From contig DASRPD010000125.1 of NCBI GenBank assembly GCA_035646535.1, forward strand, positions 1-8,919: a stretch of 8,919 nucleotides of DNA, given 5' to 3'. Below are positions 5,842-8,919 of this stretch, piece after piece. Below the pieces are notes generated by a model. The model did no database searches. It saw only the letters and a program-made list of their open reading frames with translations, and was not told where the DNA came from. Made by a program: the position numbers and the translations under genes. Source of the DNA: DASRPD01 sp035646535. GTDB taxonomy: Bacteria > Actinomycetota > Acidimicrobiia > IMCC26256 > JANYLB01. Within the stretch, counting starts at the first letter, position 1. The number at the start of each line of letters is the position of its first letter.

Positions 5842-5869
5842 CGGCCAGGCGCTCCTGCGTTCCTGGCCG
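5842..5869. repeat. Inverted repeat upstream of the hydrolase gene
   Basis: CGGCCAGG (5842-5849) and CCTGGCCG (5862-5869) form perfect 8-bp arms with a 12-nt spacer. It starts 15 bp upstream of the hydrolase start codon, immediately behind its putative -10 box, where a repressor or activator could act. It could also be a terminator-like hairpin left downstream of the toxin remnant. Confidence 0.4.
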
Positions 5870-5895
5870 AGTCGATGCAACGGTGCCCCCGAGCG

Positions 5896-5988
5896 TCAGT
5901 CGAGCCCGAGGACGGTCATCAACGCATCGTCGATGCGCCCGAGCTCTTCGGGGCTGAGATGGCCACGGTGCCGACTGATCCGGTGGCT
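5896..5988 (-). pseudogene. Remnant of a MazF/PemK-type toxin C-terminus
   Basis: Directly after the stop of the SRPBCC gene, the same frame stays open for 30 codons to a TGA at 5896. It encodes LSPEELGRIDDALMTVLGL followed by Asp. This closely resembles the C-terminal helix of MazF/PemK endoribonucleases (compare the ending VDEALQISLALIDF of the Bacillus protein). There is no start codon suited to a full gene and no room for the remaining roughly 80 residues, because the SRPBCC gene occupies the space. No antitoxin is present. It looks like the 3' scar of a lost toxin-antitoxin locus, with the SRPBCC gene placed against it by deletion or insertion. The short length limits certainty. Confidence 0.45.
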
Positions 5989-6438
5989 TCATTCGACCTC
6001 GGCCTTGATGCGCTCGAGGGTGGTTCGCATGCCGTTGCGGTTGGTTGGACCTCGGGCCCAGCCGAGCAGCGCCCAGTACAGGCGCAGCAGCGGAATCCGG
6101 GCGAGCGCGAAGGACTCGGTGACGTCGGTGCCGTCGCCCGCGGGCTCCAGCCGATAGCGCCACACGCTCAGCGGTTTGTCGGCGGGGCCGATGCCGAATG
6201 CGAACTCGCGGCCGATCTCGCTCGCCAGCACCGTGCAGGTCGTCCAGTACGTCGGTCCCTTGCCGTTCCGCTTGACGTGGCCCCGGAATCGGGCGTCGAC
6301 GGCGGGGCCTGTCGCTTCATCGAGCCACTCGGCCTCGAAGGTCTCAGGGCTGTACCTGCCGATCTGGGTGACGTCGCTCACCAGCTCCCAGACCCGCTCG
6401 GGTGGAGCGTCCATGTGCACGGTCACCGCGTCATGCAT
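5989..6438 (-). CDS. SRPBCC-fold (polyketide cyclase/START-like) protein
   Basis: This 149-residue protein starts at ATG 6438. The opening VTVHMDAPPERVWELVSDVTQIGRYSP is the classic first strand and helix of the polyketide-cyclase/dehydrase-type SRPBCC fold. It ends with the long C-terminal helix (LLRLYWALLGWARGPTNRNG onward) that closes the hydrophobic pocket. Members bind lipids, polyketides or other hydrophobic ligands, or act as chaperones; no catalytic residue is diagnostic, so the role is unknown. There is no signal peptide. TAGGGT lies 6 nt before the ATG and no Shine-Dalgarno is visible, suggesting its own leaderless promoter rather than only read-through from the lipoprotein gene 53 bp upstream. 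The MazF-like remnant follows in frame after the stop. Confidence 0.88.
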   Translation of the reverse strand: MHDAVTVHMDAPPERVWELVSDVTQIGRYSPETFEAEWLDEATGPAVDARFRGHVKRNGKGPTYWTTCTVLASEIGREFAFGIGPADKPLSVWRYRLEPAGDGTDVTESFALARIPLLRLYWALLGWARGPTNRNGMRTTLERIKAEVE

Positions 6439-6444
6439 GGCCGA

Positions 6445-6450
6445 ACCCTA
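6445..6450 (-). promoter_or_regulatory. Putative leaderless -10 box (TAGGGT) of the SRPBCC gene
   Basis: On the minus strand TAGGGT is followed by 6 nt and ATG 6438. It fits TANNNT with the same spacing as at the other leaderless candidates. No -35 hexamer is recognisable in the GC-rich DNA upstream. Confidence 0.45.
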
Positions 6451-6491
6451 CGACCGGTCCGCCGGCCCGCCCGAGATTGGCCCACGCTGCG

Positions 6492-7082
6492 CTAACCGGG
6501 CGGGTCGAGCGCGGCGTAGTCGTCGCGAGACACCGGGGCGGAAGTCAGGGTGCCGTCGGGCCTCGGGATCTCCGCCGCGTCACCGTCCAGGGTGAACTGG
6601 ACCTGGCCGACGCCGGGCCGCTCGGTGAACGTGTACACGATCTGTGCCAGCGCCAGGACCTGGTCACCGGTGGGCAGCTCGATGAACGCGTCGGTCAGGT
6701 CGACAGTGGCCAGCCCACCGGTGAGTCGGACCGAGCTGGCTGCTTCATCCTCGGGCAGCGCGGTGCGGATTCCAGCCGTCGCCTCCAACTCGGTCGGCCC
6801 GAGCCGGAGTGCGCGCAGCAGGCTCGTGGGTGTGATCGGCGGCGGCAGGCTGCGGCGCGTCCGCACGAGTCGCCCGCCACGCGCCAGATACACCACGGTG
6901 TCTTGGTCACCGGTCTCCTCGGCTCGTTCGACGCCCGTGTTCTCATCGAGCAGCTGGAACGGAACGTCGCTGTCGTCGACGGGCTGCGCGACCGGTTCGC
7001 TGCGGACTCCACACGCGGCGCCGGCGGTGACGGCGATCCCGGTGAGCAGCAATGCGAGGAACTGGCGACGGTGCTGGATCAT
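6492..7082 (-). CDS. GerMN-domain lipoprotein (LpqB-like, short)
   Basis: This 196-residue protein starts at ATG 7082. The N-terminus MIQHRRQFLALLLTGIAVTA is a lipoprotein signal with basic residues, a hydrophobic core and lipobox GAAC, giving lipidated Cys24 and anchoring outside the membrane. The rest resembles a GerMN (sporulation/spore germination) domain: VVYLARGGRLV, LLRALRLGPT, and LTGGLATVDLTDAFIELPTG followed by VYTFTERPGVGQVQFTLDG. ATG 7082 forms a 4-bp ATGA overlap with the sensor kinase stop and has a GAGGTG Shine-Dalgarno 6 nt away; the upstream GTG at 7091 lies within that Shine-Dalgarno and is unlikely. In Actinobacteria the MtrB kinase is followed by LpqB, a lipoprotein with GerMN and a beta-propeller. 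Here only GerMN is present. It probably modulates the kinase. Confidence 0.85.
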   Translation of the reverse strand: MIQHRRQFLALLLTGIAVTAGAACGVRSEPVAQPVDDSDVPFQLLDENTGVERAEETGDQDTVVYLARGGRLVRTRRSLPPPITPTSLLRALRLGPTELEATAGIRTALPEDEAASSVRLTGGLATVDLTDAFIELPTGDQVLALAQIVYTFTERPGVGQVQFTLDGDAAEIPRPDGTLTSAPVSRDDYAALDPPG

Positions 7083-8449
7083 GGTGTCCACCTCGGGATG
7101 GAGACGACGAATCGGGCGCCACCGGTTGGGGCGTCCTCGACCCAGACCACGCCCTGGTGCAGTCGGACGTGCTCCACGACGAGGGCGAGGCCGAGTCCGG
7201 TGCCGGGCGCGTCGCCCGACATGCGCCCGCGTGCGAACCGATCGAAGACGTATTCGCGCTCGTCGGGGCGGATGCCGGGCCCGGCGTCGTCGACCGCGAG
7301 CAACAGCGATTCCGATGTCCCGGCCACGACAACGGCCACCGCGCCGCCTGCATAGGACTCGGCGTTGTCCAAAAGGTTCGTGAGAACCTGGCCGACGCGG
7401 CGCCGGTCGATGCGCACCTTCGGTGGCGCGGAGGGTTCGACCCGAATGGGGACCCGGGGTTGACTGGTGGAGGCCACGATGGAGCGGACGAGCTCGCCGG
7501 GCTCGCCCTCCTCGAGGTCCAGCTCCGCAACGCCTGCCTCCATCCGAGAGATGTCGAGCAGGTCGAGGACGAGTCCGGTGAAGCGCTGGAGCTCGAGATC
7601 GAGCACGTCGAGCGCGGCGTCGGCCGCCTCGATCGACTGGCGGCGTCGGCGGGCGACGCTCAGCGCCGCCGACATCTTGGCGAGCGGCGTGCGCAGCTCA
7701 TGGCTCACGTCAGATGCGAACTGCGCCTCGCGTTCGATGCGTCCGTGCAAAGCCGACACCATCTCGTTGAACGCGTCGACGAACGGCTCGAGGTCGCTGT
7801 CGTCGTCGGCGTCGAGTCGTTCGTCGAGCGCACCGTCACTGATCTCCGCCGCGGCTGCCGCCATGCGCCGGACCGGTCGGAGCACCCGGCCGCTGGCGTA
7901 ACGGCCGACGACCGCGCCCAGGACCGTGATGAGGATCGCCGCGATCCCGAGGGCCTGGGCCAAGCGGTTGAGCGTGCGATCAAGCTCCGACAGGCGGACC
8001 AGCTCGAAGTACGCGCCGTCGATCGCCGGGAGGGAGATGCCGACGGCGACCGTCGGCTGGGACGATACCGTCGTCCGTTGCGTGCCCGCTGATCCCTCGG
8101 AGACCAGCGTGCGCAACGACGGCGGAACGTCACCTCGTCCGCCGACCGAGGTACCGAACCACGAGTCGCCCACGCGCAGCACGATCGCGTTGTCCGCGGC
8201 AGACGGTGCTTCGGCGAGCGCCCCCTGCACGTCGGTCGGATCGACGCGCAGCGCGTCGCGTACCGCGCGCGCGTTGAGAAACGCGCCTTGACGGGCCGCA
8301 TCACTGCGCTGGTTGACCAGAAACGCCCGGGTCAGCTCGTACGACGCGAGGGAGAGGGTGACTGACAGCGCCAACGCCAACCCCGCGAACACCGCAGTGA
8401 CGCGGGCGCGAAGCCCGAGGTGCCACCGCGGCGGCCGATTGTCGTTCAC
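7079..8449 (-). CDS. Sensor histidine kinase, MtrB-like
   Basis: This 456-residue membrane kinase autophosphorylates and passes phosphate to a response regulator. Layout: short cytoplasmic tail, transmembrane segment about 14-37, extracytoplasmic sensor about 38-160, second transmembrane segment about 165-188, HAMP about 189-240, and HisKA with phospho-acceptor His250 in FASDVSHELRTPLAK. The ATPase domain shows the N box LLDNAESYA (Asn362), G1 VDDAGPGI (Asp388), F box VFDRFARG and G2 GTGLGLAL (416-423). All catalytic motifs are intact. GTG 8449 is chosen because the upstream frame (to 8569) is unlike a kinase. The box before it (GAAGAT, 6 nt away) is weak. It is translationally coupled to the GerMN lipoprotein. 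No response regulator is in the window; the gene upstream is a permease. Confidence 0.92.
   Translation of the reverse strand: MNDNRPPRWHLGLRARVTAVFAGLALALSVTLSLASYELTRAFLVNQRSDAARQGAFLNARAVRDALRVDPTDVQGALAEAPSAADNAIVLRVGDSWFGTSVGGRGDVPPSLRTLVSEGSAGTQRTTVSSQPTVAVGISLPAIDGAYFELVRLSELDRTLNRLAQALGIAAILITVLGAVVGRYASGRVLRPVRRMAAAAAEISDGALDERLDADDDSDLEPFVDAFNEMVSALHGRIEREAQFASDVSHELRTPLAKMSAALSVARRRRQSIEAADAALDVLDLELQRFTGLVLDLLDISRMEAGVAELDLEEGEPGELVRSIVASTSQPRVPIRVEPSAPPKVRIDRRRVGQVLTNLLDNAESYAGGAVAVVVAGTSESLLLAVDDAGPGIRPDEREYVFDRFARGRMSGDAPGTGLGLALVVEHVRLHQGVVWVEDAPTGGARFVVSIPRWTP
7089..7094 (-). promoter_or_regulatory. Shine-Dalgarno deciding the lipoprotein start
   Basis: On the minus strand GAGGTG lies 6 nt before ATG 7082, inside the end of the kinase gene. 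It is complementary to the 16S rRNA 3' end and is the clearest Shine-Dalgarno in the window. It contains the alternative GTG codon at 7091, which argues for ATG 7082 as the true start. Confidence 0.75.
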
Positions 8450-8481
8450 ACCACCATCTTCGCGACCTCGGTGGCTCGGTG

Positions 8482-8507
8482 GGGGGCAGGTCCCGATCCC
8501 GGCCCCC
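8482..8507. repeat. GC-rich inverted repeat between permease and kinase genes
   Basis: GGGGGC (8482-8487) and GCCCCC (8502-8507) can pair around a 14-nt loop. It lies just after the permease stop and about 33 bp before the kinase start. Without a T-run it is not a classic terminator, but it may separate the two genes transcriptionally. With 6-bp arms in such GC-rich DNA, chance is possible. Confidence 0.3.
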
Positions 8508-8525
8508 TCGCCGCGTCGTCGGGGC

Positions 8526-8919
8526 TCACACGAGCGCGAGCATCTCGCCGGTGGCGTAGACGACCGCAATCACGCCCAGGACCACCGAGACCGAGATCCG
8601 CAGGCTGCGCTCCGAGGCGTGGATCGCGAAGGCCGCTCCGATGCGGGCACCGGGGATCACGGTGATCGACAGCGGGATTGCGTACCACCAGTCGATGTCG
8701 CCGAGCACCGCATGGCTGATCGTGGCCGGGATGGCAAGGAGCCCGACACATGCCAGTGATGTGCCCACGGCCTCCTTGACCGACAGGCCCACCCACTCTG
8801 CGAACAACGGCACCATGATGATCCCGCCGCCGACGCCGAGGAGTCCGCTCAACGTCCCCGCACCGATTCCCGTGGCGACGAGCTTCGCACGCTCGTGCGG
8901 GCCTCGGTGGGCGGGGGCG
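8526..8919 (-). CDS. TauE/SafE (TSUP) family permease, half-size, 5' end outside window
   Basis: The open frame enters from the right edge without an upstream start codon in view and encodes at least 130 residues. The segment LVATGIGAGTLSGLLGVGGG, continuing IIMVPLF, is the signature first helix of TauE/SafE permeases. It is followed by KEAVGTSLACVGLLAIPATI, a GDIDWW turn, the PGARIGAAFA helix and a last hydrophobic helix ending TGEMLALV. That makes about four membrane segments, one of the two repeats of the usual 240-270-residue protein. The stop at 8526 is clean, so the protein is probably a genuine half-size member that would act as a dimer, although decay cannot be excluded. Family members export sulfite, sulfoacetate or other organic anions; the substrate here is unknown. 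It lies 76 bp upstream of the kinase on the same strand. Confidence 0.8.
   Translation of the reverse strand, partial: APAHRGPHERAKLVATGIGAGTLSGLLGVGGGIIMVPLFAEWVGLSVKEAVGTSLACVGLLAIPATISHAVLGDIDWWYAIPLSITVIPGARIGAAFAIHASERSLRISVSVVLGVIAVVYATGEMLALV

Noticed and set aside
7082..7091. GTG 7091 as the lipoprotein start
   Set aside because: The GTG lies inside the GAGGTG Shine-Dalgarno serving ATG 7082, and ATG 7082 gives the ATGA coupling and a normal signal peptide.
8446..8796. A 116-codon minus-strand frame overlapping the permease
   Set aside because: It is a different frame of the permease gene, with Gly/Arg/His/Cys-rich composition and no hydrophobic helices; the TauE/SafE frame is clearly the coding one.
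1..8919. CRISPR arrays, rRNA genes, defence islands or biosynthetic clusters
   Set aside because: No regularly spaced short repeats, no rRNA-like sequence, and no nuclease/helicase or synthase groupings were seen. Apart from the IS and the two remnants, the content is ordinary chromosomal genes.

Overview
The window is uniformly GC-rich, and its genes look actinobacterial: a family-5 (UdgB-type) uracil-DNA glycosylase, an MtrB-like sensor kinase paired with a GerMN lipoprotein, an actinobacterial-style diacylglycerol/lipid kinase, and leaderless genes preceded by TANNNT boxes. A high-GC actinobacterium, perhaps of the Acidimicrobiia type, is my inference; nothing here fixes the genus.

Left part (1-1954): an intact IS1634-family (IS4-like DDE) insertion sequence on the minus strand. 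It is flanked by a 69-bp direct repeat (66/69 identical). Each repeat copy can be parsed as IS right end + 36-bp spacer + IS left end, as if this IS sits in a tandem or junction-like arrangement. A long target duplication, as known for this IS family, is the simpler competing reading.

Middle (2102-5041): mainly chromosomal housekeeping and lipid genes. A glycerophosphodiester phosphodiesterase (+) converges on and overlaps a diacylglycerol-kinase-like gene (-). That gene diverges from a UdgB uracil-DNA glycosylase (+) across only 24 bp, with two symmetric TANNNT boxes sharing one TA step. A VOC/glyoxalase-fold protein (-) follows. A short open frame with a LacI-like helix-turn-helix start lies between it and the next gene.

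Right part (5042-8919, all minus strand): in transcription order, the 3' part of a half-size TauE/SafE permease (cut by the window edge), a sensor histidine kinase translationally coupled (ATGA overlap) to a GerMN lipoprotein, a SRPBCC-fold protein, a 30-codon remnant of a MazF/PemK-type toxin C-terminus, and an Est30/monoglyceride-lipase-like alpha/beta hydrolase.

A recurring feature is a TANNNT hexamer exactly 6-7 nt before the start codon of five genes, with weaker versions at two or three more and no Shine-Dalgarno. This argues for widespread leaderless transcription; the coupled lipoprotein gene is the exception and has a good Shine-Dalgarno. No tRNA, rRNA or CRISPR array was seen, and I found no convincing new multi-gene system. 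The most unusual signals are the IS end arrangement, the symmetric divergent promoter and the gene remnants.
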